This document shows positions 32,187 through 40,779 of a stretch of 44,651 nucleotides of DNA, piece after piece. The position numbers and the translations under genes were made by a program. How positions within the stretch are numbered: the stretch's first letter is position 1; each line of letters begins with the position of its first letter. Below the pieces are notes generated by a model, which saw nothing but the letters and a program-made list of their open reading frames with translations, was not told where the DNA came from and made no database searches. The DNA lies in contig WHTT01000053.1 of assembly GCA_009377605.1 (NCBI GenBank), positions 1-44,651 of the forward strand. Reading direction: 5' to 3'. This stretch comes from Luteitalea sp. (GTDB taxonomy: Bacteria > Acidobacteriota > Vicinamibacteria > Vicinamibacterales > Vicinamibacteraceae).

Positions 32187-32337
32187 TCCCACAGCCCTTT
32201 TCGCCTGCAAGCGGTAGGCAAAGAACCGTAACGTACCTTACCTCGACCGTCCCAGCTAGTATAAAATCACTATATCTTCGATTGTTTCACTTACTGCGCT
32301 GCAGGGTGACGTGCACGTTTTTGCGGGGAGGAACGTG

Positions 32338-35300
32338 ATGGCCGCAAGATGTTCTTGGTCTCGGCGGAGCTGGTGCGTCCCGCTCCTGCTGTCCGTCTCA
32401 CTGCTGGGGGCCTCCGAAGGGACGGCCTTGGCCCAGCGCTTCACGGCCGATCTGAGTGGCACGGTGGTCGATGACAGCGGCGCCGTGCTGCCGGGCGCCA
32501 CCGTGACGCTCACCAACGAAGGCTCGCGTGTCCCACGGACTACCGTGACCAACGAGGCCGGCTTCTTCACGTTCTCGGCCGCGCCGGCCGCCACCTACAC
32601 GCTCACGATCGAGCTCTCGGGCTTCACCACCGCAGAGATTACCGGGATTGCGCTCCAGGCTGGCGACCGCCGGTCGGTCCGCACGGTGACGTTGGGCGTG
32701 AGCGGGCTGAGCGAGACCATCACGGTGAGCGCCGAGACTTCGTTGACGCCCCTGACCACCGGCGAGAAGAGCGCCACCCTGACGGCGCGGCAGATCGAGG
32801 AGCTCCCCATCATTGGGACGAGCTCCGCCGAGGTGCTGCGGATCCTGCCCGGTATGACGCCGGTGACCAACGCGACGACCAATCGTCCCGGCTTCACGGG
32901 AGAGGTCTACGGCATCAACGGGAACGGCGAGTATCAAGGCGGCGGCAGCAATAATCAAAGCGCGATCGGAAACTTCAGCGGCAACGGCACCCGGACGCAG
33001 GCGCTGGACATTACGATCGACGGTGCGCCGGGGGCGGATCCGGGCTGCAACTGTGCCACCTCGGTGAACCCGAACTCGGAGTTCGTCCAAGAGTTCAAGG
33101 TGCTGCAGTCCAACTTCGGCGCCGAGCATGCGAAGGGGCCCGTGGCGATGTCGGTGGTCAGCAAGCAAGGCGGTCAGAGCTTCCACGGCGCGGCCTTTGC
33201 GAACATTCGCGACTACCACCTCAACTCGAATGAATGGTTCGCCAATAGCATCGATGCCGAGAAGATCAAGAACCAGTTCTTCTATCCCGGCTTCACGGTG
33301 GGCGGACCGCTCGTCGTGCCGAAGCTCAACGAGAACCGCGACAAGCTCTTCTTCTTCTTTGGCTATCAGTACTTCAAGCAGCGGCTCGACACCGGCTTCA
33401 TCAAGTCGTGGGTCCCGACCGACGCCATGCGTCAGGGCGATTTCAGCCAGGCGGCCAATCTCGGGCTATCGGGCAGCTTCGTCAACAGCGTGCCAAGCGG
33501 CGTCGACGGAGGGGTCATCCCGAGTAGCGAGATCGATCCCGGCGGTCGGGTGCTCTTGGACCTCTTTCCCCAGGCCAATGCCGACGCGAACGCCACCGGC
33601 GGGTTCAACTACGTCGACAACTTGCTCGTCGATCAAAACGGCTATCAGGCGCTTGGCCGTGTGGACGCCAATATCAGTGACAGCACCAAGCTGTTCGTGC
33701 GCTACAACATGCAGCGCGAGACACAGCCCTTCGTGATCGGTTTGTGGTGGCGCAACGGCGAGCGGCAGGTGCCGTATCCGTCGCCGATCGAGGCCAACAA
33801 TCGATCCGATTCGATGACCGCCAGCTTGACGAAGGTGTTTGGCCCGTCGCTGACCAACGAGACAATCTTCGCGGTCACGTACATCGACTTCCCCAACGAG
33901 TTCACGAATCCGGAGAGCATCTCGCGCCAGGCGCTCGGCTACCCCTACAGCGGGGTGTTCGGCGAGAGTGACCAGATTCCGTCCATCGACGCCGGCTCTG
34001 GCGGTCCGATGGTCTTCAATCCTGGCGGCTTCGATCCGGTGCTTTTCGCGACGAAGTGGCAGGTGGCAGCGCTCAACAACGTGACGAAGGTGTTCGGCAC
34101 GCACGCCGTGAAGGTCGGCTTCTTCTTCGAGCATGTCACCAACAACCAGCCAGGCAACGGCAACAGCAATGGCAACATCGTCCTCAATAACACGCTGAGC
34201 CACAGCACGGGTAACACGTTTGCCGACCTTCTGCTCGGTCGAATCGGGTCCTACAACGAACAGACCCAAAACGTCTTGCACAACATCGGTTACAACCGCG
34301 TCGAAGGGTACGCCCAGGACAGCTGGCGGCTGTTCCCCAACCTCACGGTCGACTACGGCGCCCGCATCTCGTTCATCGGTCCATGGTACGACCGTGAAGG
34401 ACAGGGCCTCCTCGTGTGGGACCAGAACCGCTACGACCCCAATGCGCCGGCGGGCGCGTTCCCCGGTCTGGTCTGGAACGCGATAGACGGCTCGATCCCG
34501 ACTAGCGGTGTGGATTCCTCGCTGTTCGTCCAGCCGCGTGTGGGCGTTGCCTGGGACGTCCGTGGAACAGGCGCCACCGTGGTCCGTGGCGGCTTCGGCG
34601 TCTTCAAGTGGCACGATGCGCAGCAGCCGTTCCCCGAAGCCATCGACCTCGCGAACGGCGTGCGGGCATTCAGCTTCAACGACGAGCCGCGCACGCTCCG
34701 AAGCCTCGAAGGGCTCGGTGGAGGCTCCATCGTATTCGGTGGGAGCGCGCTCGACATCAACGACGACAAGCAGCCAACCACGTACTCCTGGAGCACCACC
34801 GTCAATCAGAAACTGCCCTGGTCGATGAACCTCGAGCTGAGCTACGTCGGCAACGAGAGTCGGGACCTGATGAACTTCGATCTCGCCAACCTCAATGCTG
34901 TGCCGCTCGGCGCGATGCTCAACGACCCGGAAGGTAATGCGGACGACTATCGACCGCGCCCTCAGTACGGTGACCTCAACGTCTACCGCCACAGCATGTA
35001 TCAGAACTACCATGGCCTCCAGGCGCTCTTGACGCGGCAGACGGGCCGATTCGGCGTGACGGGCGGCTATACGTTCTCGAAGAGCCTGGGCATTCGATCG
35101 GGTGATCCCGGCGGCTCGCGAACCGGGTCCGAGTACATCCTGGATTCGCGGCAGTTCAACTACGGCGTCCTTGGCACCGACCGGAGGCACGTCGCCTCAA
35201 TCGCCTACAACTGGCAGCTCGGCGAGCTGCAGGGCAACCGCATGCTCAACGCGCTGCTCGGTGACTGGCAGGTGGCTGGCATCTCTCAGTTCATCAGCGG

Positions 35301-35769
35301 TGCGCCCATTCTTGGCAACTTCGACATTCAAGGGACGCTGGCCGACGGCACACCGATCAATGCGACGCAAATCACAGGCTCGCCGCAGGTCCGCGCGCAG
35401 CCGGTGGTCCTCTGTGATCCGAGAGACGATGTGCCGGATGGATTCCTGTTCAACCCGAGCTGCTTCGGACCGCCCTCTCCGGGCAACAATGGCGCCTACA
35501 TCTTTCCGGACATCAGGACCCAGGCTTATCTCAACCACGACCTCTCGCTCATGAAGAACATCCCCATTGGCCGGGGCGACCATCGTCTTCAGGTACGGGT
35601 TGCGGCGTACAATGTCTTCAATCACCCGATTCGCGCCGCTGATCAAGCCACGAATCTCACGCTCAACTACGATCAAGGGGAACAGGTGAACGCCGATTTC
35701 GGCCGTCTACCAGAAGACAACAAGTTCGGGCGCCGAATCGTCCAGATTGCGCTGCGGTACACCTTCTAA
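32338..35769 (+). CDS. TonB-dependent receptor with carboxypeptidase-regulatory-like domain (Oar type)
   Basis: ATG 32338 is set by GGGGAGGA (32325-32332); a GTG at 32311 is in frame but poorer. The about 1143-residue product has a signal peptide (CVPLLLSVSLLGASEGTALAQ), a CarboxypepD_reg-like domain (DLSGTVVDDSGAVLPGATVTLTNEGS ... YTLTIELSGFTT), a plug (EELPIIGTSSAEVLRILPGMTPVTN ... NNQSAIGNFSGNGTRTQALDITIDG) with a CNC pair (DPGCNCATS) that may form a disulfide, and a barrel ending in RRIVQIALRYTF. The ligand is unknown; the divergent FG-GAP/GH88/SDR operon suggests uronic-acid oligosaccharides. TATAAA at 32260-32265 may be part of the promoter but the -35 is weak. Confidence 0.9.
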   Translation: MAARCSWSRRSWCVPLLLSVSLLGASEGTALAQRFTADLSGTVVDDSGAVLPGATVTLTNEGSRVPRTTVTNEAGFFTFSAAPAATYTLTIELSGFTTAEITGIALQAGDRRSVRTVTLGVSGLSETITVSAETSLTPLTTGEKSATLTARQIEELPIIGTSSAEVLRILPGMTPVTNATTNRPGFTGEVYGINGNGEYQGGGSNNQSAIGNFSGNGTRTQALDITIDGAPGADPGCNCATSVNPNSEFVQEFKVLQSNFGAEHAKGPVAMSVVSKQGGQSFHGAAFANIRDYHLNSNEWFANSIDAEKIKNQFFYPGFTVGGPLVVPKLNENRDKLFFFFGYQYFKQRLDTGFIKSWVPTDAMRQGDFSQAANLGLSGSFVNSVPSGVDGGVIPSSEIDPGGRVLLDLFPQANADANATGGFNYVDNLLVDQNGYQALGRVDANISDSTKLFVRYNMQRETQPFVIGLWWRNGERQVPYPSPIEANNRSDSMTASLTKVFGPSLTNETIFAVTYIDFPNEFTNPESISRQALGYPYSGVFGESDQIPSIDAGSGGPMVFNPGGFDPVLFATKWQVAALNNVTKVFGTHAVKVGFFFEHVTNNQPGNGNSNGNIVLNNTLSHSTGNTFADLLLGRIGSYNEQTQNVLHNIGYNRVEGYAQDSWRLFPNLTVDYGARISFIGPWYDREGQGLLVWDQNRYDPNAPAGAFPGLVWNAIDGSIPTSGVDSSLFVQPRVGVAWDVRGTGATVVRGGFGVFKWHDAQQPFPEAIDLANGVRAFSFNDEPRTLRSLEGLGGGSIVFGGSALDINDDKQPTTYSWSTTVNQKLPWSMNLELSYVGNESRDLMNFDLANLNAVPLGAMLNDPEGNADDYRPRPQYGDLNVYRHSMYQNYHGLQALLTRQTGRFGVTGGYTFSKSLGIRSGDPGGSRTGSEYILDSRQFNYGVLGTDRRHVASIAYNWQLGELQGNRMLNALLGDWQVAGISQFISGAPILGNFDIQGTLADGTPINATQITGSPQVRAQPVVLCDPRDDVPDGFLFNPSCFGPPSPGNNGAYIFPDIRTQAYLNHDLSLMKNIPIGRGDHRLQVRVAAYNVFNHPIRAADQATNLTLNYDQGEQVNADFGRLPEDNKFGRRIVQIALRYTF

Positions 35770-35788
35770 CCTCGTCGCAGGGATGAGG

Positions 35789-35939
35789 ACCACGAAGGGC
35801 GCGAAGGTTACACCACGAAGAACACGAAGGCCACGAAGAATTCAACCACGAAGGACACGAAAGCCACGAAGAAGACAATTGATCTTCTTCGTGCTCTTCG
35901 TGTTCTTCGTGGTGTACCCCTTCGTGCCCTTCGTGGTTT
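35789..35939. repeat. Inverted repeat of CACGAAG / CTTCGTG units running into the TPR gene
   Basis: The left arm (35789-35841, units such as CCACGAAGAACACGAAG) pairs with the right arm (35884-35939, units such as CTTCGTGTTCTTCGTGG) almost perfectly. The central part repeats more CACGAAG units and ends AATTGATC. The right arm leads into the TTG start of the TPR gene and its frame stays open through the repeat (LRALRVLRGVPLRALRG). It resembles the element at 18840-18996 in layout but not in sequence. Confidence 0.8.
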
Positions 35940-37059
35940 GATCTTGGTGCCCTTCGTGGTTGGGTACTTCGGCGGCGCGGCAGCCACAGCACAGCAGACC
36001 AGCAACCCGCTCACGCTCTTCCAGCGCGCGGTCGCCTTGCAGCAGCAGGGTCAGCTCGAAGCGGCCGCCAGCGCGTATCGAGCGTTCTTGACGAAGCAAC
36101 CGGACAACCTCGCGGGCCGCTCGAACCTGGCGGTCGTCCTGGTTCAGCTCGGACACTACGAAGACGCGATTGCCCAGTACCGGCGTGCTCTCGCCATCGA
36201 CGAGGGAAACGCCGCCGTACGGCTCAACCTTGCAATCGCGCACCACAAAGCGGCGCAGTTCCAGGAGGCTGCGGCAGAGCTCGAGCGGGTTCGAGCCATT
36301 CAGCCTGACAACCTGCAGGCGACACTACTCCAGGCGGACTGTCATCTGCGCCTTGGTGAATACAACGCGGTCGTCAAGATTCTCGAGCCCTTGGAGCCGC
36401 GACACCGAGACGACCTTGCGATTGCGTACGTGCTCGGGATGGCATACCTGCGAAGTGGCCATCCGGACCACGGCCAGCTGCTCATCGATCGAATCATGCG
36501 GCGCGGCGAGTCAGCCCAAGCGCATCTGCTGATGGGTGTCGCAATGCGTGAGGTTCACGATCTCGCCGGCGCGACCAAGGAGCTCGCCAAAGCCGTGGCG
36601 CTCGATCCAAGCCTTCCTGACGTTCACACGTACTACGGCCTGTCGCTGCTGGCGACTGGGAACCGGGATCTCGCGCGGAAGGAGCTCGAAGCGGCGCTTC
36701 GGGCCGATCCCAATGACTACGAGGCCAATTTGAACCTCGGCTCTCTGGCCAAGGAGGACCAACAGCTCGACGAGGCCACGCAGCTGCTGGAGCGCGCCCT
36801 CCGTGCGCGCCCAGGCGATCCTGCGACGCGGTATCAAGTTGCCACCTTGCACATGGCCGTCGGCGAGGTGGTCGAAGCGCAGCGCATGCTGGAGCAGCTC
36901 GTCGAGGAGCAGCCCAAGTGGCTCGAGCCACACGTCTCCCTAGCGACGGTCTACTATCGCTTGAAGCGCAAGAAAGACGGTGACCGCGAGCGCGCCATCG
37001 TCGAGCAGTTGAACCGCGAGATCCAGGCCAAGCAACCTGGCGCCAAGAAGCCCGAGTAG
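35938..37059 (+). CDS. Exported TPR-repeat protein
   Basis: With TTG 35938 as start, the 373-residue product begins LILVPFVVGYFGGAAATAQQ, a short signal peptide encoded partly by the CTTCGTGG repeat. About nine TPR units follow, such as LFQRAVALQQQGQLEAAASAYRAFLTKQPDN, GRSNLAVVLVQLGHYEDAIAQYRRALAIDEGN and VHTYYGLSLLATGNRDLARKELEAALRADPND, ending with a lysine-rich tail (NREIQAKQPGAKKPE). No ATG or good ribosome site is visible, so the true start is uncertain; the frame is also open further upstream through the repeat. It follows the TonB receptor by about 170 nt, the same receptor-then-TPR order as at 15351-21930. Confidence 0.8.
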   Translation: MILVPFVVGYFGGAAATAQQTSNPLTLFQRAVALQQQGQLEAAASAYRAFLTKQPDNLAGRSNLAVVLVQLGHYEDAIAQYRRALAIDEGNAAVRLNLAIAHHKAAQFQEAAAELERVRAIQPDNLQATLLQADCHLRLGEYNAVVKILEPLEPRHRDDLAIAYVLGMAYLRSGHPDHGQLLIDRIMRRGESAQAHLLMGVAMREVHDLAGATKELAKAVALDPSLPDVHTYYGLSLLATGNRDLARKELEAALRADPNDYEANLNLGSLAKEDQQLDEATQLLERALRARPGDPATRYQVATLHMAVGEVVEAQRMLEQLVEEQPKWLEPHVSLATVYYRLKRKKDGDRERAIVEQLNREIQAKQPGAKKPE

Positions 37060-37101
37060 TCCGTCAGTGTCCCCTCGTGGAAAAGGTACCCGGTTCCTCT
37101 G

Positions 37102-38097
37102 CTACCTCGCCGACCGCTGACGCCAGAACGAGGCGAGTATCGACCCGGTGACGTTCATCCACGGCCCGAAGATGGCTGCCGCCAAGCCGGCGTCGGTACT
37201 GTGGAGCACGCTAATTGCGAGGCCAGAGGCCATACCCGCATTCTGCATTCCCACTTCAATCGACGCCGTCCGCGAATTCGCCTCGTCCAGTCCAAAGAGC
37301 CGTCCCCCCCAGTAGCCGAAGAGGAAGCCGATGGCGTTGTGCAGCACCACGACGGTGAAGAGCGCAACCGCGACCGCGAGCAGCGCGTCTCGCGAGCTCG
37401 CGGTAATGATTGCGAGGATGATGCAGATCGCCACCATCGAAACGATGGGGAGAATGCGGTGTATCCATTGCCGTCCTCGCAGCAGGCTGTTGACCACCAG
37501 GCCGGCGACGATGGGGAGAATGATCATGTAGAGAATCGACATCATCATCTCGTAGAAGTCGATCGGCACGAACCGCCCCGCCAACGTTTGCATCGCCAGC
37601 GGCGTCATAATGGGCGACAGCAGGGTCGAGACCGCGGTCATCGTCACTGACAGCGCGACGTTGCCACCAGCCAGATAGGTCATCACGTTCGACGCCACCC
37701 CGCCGGGCGCGGCGCCGACCAGGATGATGCCGGCACCCACCTCTCCCTCGAAGCCGAAGAGGCTCGCCAGCGTCAGCGCTGTCAGCGGCATGATGACAAA
37801 CTGCAAGACGATGCCGATGAGGGCTGCACGCGGCATCACCAGCACGCGTCCGAAGTCGGCCACGCTGAGCGTCGTCCCCATCCCGAACATGATGATCTGG
37901 ATGAGCGGGACGATGAGATTGGTCAAGGTATAGCCGCCCCACGAGATGAACGCCGAGGGATAGAGGAGCGCCGCTGCAACGACCGTGCAGACCCAGCAGG
38001 TGAAGGCAAGACCAGAGAAGCGACGGGTTGTTCCCACCCACAGAGCGAGGCCGGCGAGACTAGCGATGACGATCAATCCAACGAGTGTCGAAACCAT
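37102..38097 (-). CDS. BASS-family transporter (bile acid:sodium symporter-like)
   Basis: The protein has about ten hydrophobic segments and the two family motifs: GAAPGGVASNVMTYLAGGNVALSVTMTAVSTLLSP (the first unwound helix, with G-A-P-G-G) and the later ASIEVGMQNAGMASGLAISV (the E-x-x-x-Q-N sodium-site motif). Such carriers move organic anions with sodium; many bacterial ones carry pyruvate, keto acids or pantoate rather than bile acids. ATG 38097 begins MVSTLVGLIVIASLAGLAL; an in-frame GTG at 38136 would add 13 residues. It is divergent from the PQQ dehydrogenase and could take up oxidised products, but that is only a positional guess. Confidence 0.85.
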   Translation of the reverse strand: MVSTLVGLIVIASLAGLALWVGTTRRFSGLAFTCWVCTVVAAALLYPSAFISWGGYTLTNLIVPLIQIIMFGMGTTLSVADFGRVLVMPRAALIGIVLQFVIMPLTALTLASLFGFEGEVGAGIILVGAAPGGVASNVMTYLAGGNVALSVTMTAVSTLLSPIMTPLAMQTLAGRFVPIDFYEMMMSILYMIILPIVAGLVVNSLLRGRQWIHRILPIVSMVAICIILAIITASSRDALLAVAVALFTVVVLHNAIGFLFGYWGGRLFGLDEANSRTASIEVGMQNAGMASGLAISVLHSTDAGLAAAIFGPWMNVTGSILASFWRQRSAR

Positions 38098-38222
38098 CCT
38101 GAAGACCTGTGCGACATGGACCAAGTAGGGGGGCACGTGAGCGCCTGGATCCTATCCGATCACGGGCGCTCGAGGCGGGTGGAACCAAGTGGCATCCCAG
38201 ATCGTGGTATGTTTTCGCCACG

Positions 38223-40193
38223 ATGCGAACCTTCGCCGCAGTTGGTCTTTGTCTCCTGCTGTACCCGGCCAGGGCGCCGGCGCAAGACGTGGACGCAGGC
38301 GGACGGCAGTACGAGAGCCTCTGTGCGAGATGTCACGGCGGCGACGGAAATGGCGGCGAGCTCGGGCCCGCGATTGTCACCCGTATCGCGACCCTGACAG
38401 ACGACGAGCTCGCAACGCTGATCCGTGAGGGACTTCCCCGCGCCGGTATGCCCAGCTTCGATCTGGCCGACGACGAGCTGCCTGGGCTGCTGGCGGCGCT
38501 TCGCGCCCTGCGGCCGCCAGCAGGCGTCAACGAGCCGGTCCGCGTGAGCGTCGATACTACCAATGGCCGCACACTAGGGGGCATCGCGCTCAACCAGACA
38601 TCGCTGGATCTGCAGCTGCTATCCGACGACAAGCGTCTTCACCTGTTGCGAAAGAGCGGCAACAGCTACCGGCGTGTCACGTCACAAGTGGATTGGCCTA
38701 CATACAACGGGCAGCTCGAGGGCAACCGCTACAGCGCCGTCGACCAGATCAACAAGAGCAACGTCGCGCGGCTCGCTCCTGCCTGGGTATTCAACGTACC
38801 GGGTACGTCTCGACTCGAGGTGACTCCGGTGGTTGTAGACGGCGTCATGTACGTCACGAGCGCGAACGAGTGCTATGCGCTGGATCCAGGCAACGGGCGG
38901 CGAATCTGGCATTTCAAGTACCCGCGGACGAAGGGCCTGGCAGGCGATGCTGCCGGCGGCGTCAACCGGGGCGTGGCGATCGCTGGTGATCGTCTCTTCA
39001 TGGTCACTGACCATGCGCACATCATTGCCCTCAACCGCTTCACCGGCGCGATGCTGTGGGACACCGAGATGGCCGACTGGCGCCAGAACTACGGCGCGAC
39101 GTCAGCTCCACTTGCTGTCGGCAACCTGGTCGTCTCCGGGACATCTGGCGGCGATGAAGGGATCCGCGGCTTCGTGGCCGCCTTCGATCAAGCAACCGGT
39201 GAAGAGGTCTGGCGGGCCTGGACCGTCCCCAAGCCGGGCGAGCCCGGCTCAGAGACCTGGAGAGGCAAGGACATCGCACATCCGTGCGCTGCCGCCTGGC
39301 TGACCGGCACGTACGATCCCAAGCTCGACACGCTCTACTGGCCCACCGGTAATCCCTGTCCAGACTACGACGGCCGGGAGCGCTTGGGCGACAACCTCTA
39401 TTCGGACTCCATCCTGGCGCTCGACGCGTCGACCGGAGCACTCGAGTGGTACTTCCAATTCACGCCGCATGATGTGTGGGATTGGGACGCGCAGCAGCCG
39501 CCCGTGCTCGTGGACATGGAGTGGGAGGGACAGCCTCGCCAGCTCCTCTTGCACGCCAACCGCAACGGCTTCTTCTACGTGCTCGATCGCACGAGCGGCG
39601 AGCTGCTCCTGACCAAGCCGTTCGTCGAGAAGCTGACCTGGGCCAAGGAAATCGACGCGAATGGCCGGCCGGTACTGAACCCGAATCAAGAGCCGACGCC
39701 CGAGGGAACGAAGGTCTGCCCCTCCGTGGAGGGGGCGACCAACTGGTTCTCCACGTCGTTCAATCCCGCTACGGGTCTGTACTACGTGCAGACGCTCGAG
39801 AAATGCACAATCTACACGCGGTCTCCTTCACGCTCCGAATGGAAGGCCGGTGAGTCGTACTACGGCGGTTCCACGAAGAACGTGCCCGGCGAACCGGGGG
39901 AGAAGGTGCTGCGGGCGATCGACGTCCGGAGCGGTCGCGTCGCCTGGGAGAAACGGCAAACGGGGCCGGCAGACTCTTGGGGAGGCACCCTGACGACGGC
40001 CGGTGAGCTCGTGTTCTTCGGCGAGGACAGCGGTGCGTTGGCGGCACTGGATGCACGCAGCGGTGAGCCGCTCTGGCAGTTCCAGACCAACGCGCTGTGG
40101 AAGGCGTCGCCGATGACCTACGTCTTCGACGACCGGCAACATGTCGCTGTGGCCGCCGGCTCGACCATCATTTCGTTTGCGCTGGTGCGATAG
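38223..40193 (+). CDS. PQQ-dependent alcohol dehydrogenase with N-terminal cytochrome c domain
   Basis: ATG 38223 begins a signal peptide (MRTFAAVGLCLLLYPARAPAQ). An in-frame extension to 38109 is rejected. A class I cytochrome c domain follows (C34-x-x-C37-H38 in CARCHGG; methionine ligand in RAGMPSF), then the eight-bladed methanol/ethanol dehydrogenase propeller: WPTYNGQLEGNRYSAVDQIN, GATSAPLAVGNLVVSG, YWPTGNPCPDYDGRERLGDNLYSDSILALD, FQFTPHDVWDWDAQQP and NRNGFFYVLDRTSGELL. In HDVWDWD the first D of D-W-D is the catalytic position and the second matches the extra aspartate of lanthanide-type XoxF enzymes. The total length is 656 residues. Electrons would pass from PQQ to the fused heme in the periplasm. 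Confidence 0.87.
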   Translation: MRTFAAVGLCLLLYPARAPAQDVDAGGRQYESLCARCHGGDGNGGELGPAIVTRIATLTDDELATLIREGLPRAGMPSFDLADDELPGLLAALRALRPPAGVNEPVRVSVDTTNGRTLGGIALNQTSLDLQLLSDDKRLHLLRKSGNSYRRVTSQVDWPTYNGQLEGNRYSAVDQINKSNVARLAPAWVFNVPGTSRLEVTPVVVDGVMYVTSANECYALDPGNGRRIWHFKYPRTKGLAGDAAGGVNRGVAIAGDRLFMVTDHAHIIALNRFTGAMLWDTEMADWRQNYGATSAPLAVGNLVVSGTSGGDEGIRGFVAAFDQATGEEVWRAWTVPKPGEPGSETWRGKDIAHPCAAAWLTGTYDPKLDTLYWPTGNPCPDYDGRERLGDNLYSDSILALDASTGALEWYFQFTPHDVWDWDAQQPPVLVDMEWEGQPRQLLLHANRNGFFYVLDRTSGELLLTKPFVEKLTWAKEIDANGRPVLNPNQEPTPEGTKVCPSVEGATNWFSTSFNPATGLYYVQTLEKCTIYTRSPSRSEWKAGESYYGGSTKNVPGEPGEKVLRAIDVRSGRVAWEKRQTGPADSWGGTLTTAGELVFFGEDSGALAALDARSGEPLWQFQTNALWKASPMTYVFDDRQHVAVAAGSTIISFALVR

Positions 40194-40297
40194 CGCAGGC
40201 CCGTAGCGCAGGCCCGTAGCGCAGGCCCGTAGCGCAGGCCTTTAGGCCTGCCGACTGTACGGCCGCCAACGGGCAGGCCTAAAGGCCTGCGCTACGG
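40191..40297. repeat. Tandem 13-nt repeat plus 25-bp inverted repeat between convergent genes
   Basis: TAGCGCAGGCCCG is repeated in tandem from 40191 (units at 40191, 40204, 40217 and a variant at 40230). The last unit opens a perfect 25-bp arm (40228-40252) whose complement is 40272-40296, separated by about 19 nt. Each arm contains GCAGGCCT-TT-AGGCCTGC, itself a palindrome. The site lies exactly between two convergent genes and could end both transcripts, though no T-tract is present. The first unit includes the stop codon of the PQQ gene. Confidence 0.8.
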
Positions 40298-40307
40298 CGT
40301 CACTCCT

Positions 40308-40778
40308 TCAGATGTAGGCGATACAGTCGATCTCGACGAGCGAGTCGCCCGGGATGCCGCCGGCCGCGGCAATCGTCGTGCGCACGCCTGGCTCCGGTCC
40401 GAAGCGGCCGCGGAACACATCGTTCATGGCTTTATAGTCGGCCAGGTCGTTCAGATACACGTTGACCTTGAGGACCTTCTCCATCGACGAGCCGGCGGCC
40501 TCCAGTTTTTTTTGGATCTCATCCAGGACGTGCTTCGTGTGGGCGGTGATATCACCCTCGAAGTGCGCGCCAATGCCGGAGATGAAGAGCAGGCTGCCGT
40601 AAGAGACGACAGGGCTGAAGAGTGGCGTGTCGTCTGGGGGCTTTCCGTCGTTCCAGTGAACCTTCTTGACCGGCTTGTCCGCATCCTGCGCCTGAAGCGC
40701 AACGGGCGCTGCGGCCGCCGCGGCAATAGCCACGGCCGGCGCCTTCCTCATAAAACCTCTTCGATTCGACTTGGCCAC
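40308..40778 (-). CDS. RidA-family (YjgF/UK114) enamine/imine deaminase, Tat-exported
   Basis: GTG 40778 is the start because AGGAGG (40783-40788) precedes it directly. The first 31 residues (MAKSNRRGFMRKAP, then an alanine-rich hydrophobic run and ALQAQ) form a twin-arginine signal, which is unusual for RidA proteins. The Rid domain carries the family arginine R133 (GVRTTI), which holds the substrate carboxylate, and E149 (LVEIDCIAYI). Such enzymes hydrolyse reactive 2-aminoacrylate-type imines made by PLP lyases. It is last in an operon after an amidohydrolase and a PLP enzyme, which gives it an obvious substrate source. Confidence 0.85.
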   Translation of the reverse strand: MAKSNRRGFMRKAPAVAIAAAAAAPVALQAQDADKPVKKVHWNDGKPPDDTPLFSPVVSYGSLLFISGIGAHFEGDITAHTKHVLDEIQKKLEAAGSSMEKVLKVNVYLNDLADYKAMNDVFRGRFGPEPGVRTTIAAAGGIPGDSLVEIDCIAYI

Positions 40779-40779
40779 C

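Noticed and set aside
33466-35190. 574-codon minus-strand frame opposite the second TonB receptor
   Set aside because: Antisense shadow of the barrel region, without motifs.
35789-35939. CACGAAG units as a CRISPR array
   Set aside because: Units are short, vary, have no unique spacers of constant length, and form an inverted rather than direct array; no cas genes.
35747-35941. Frame encoding FFVLFVFFVVYPFVPFVV in the CACGAAG repeat
   Set aside because: It is the repeat translated in another frame and stops at 35941; too repetitive and short to call a membrane protein, although hydrophobic.
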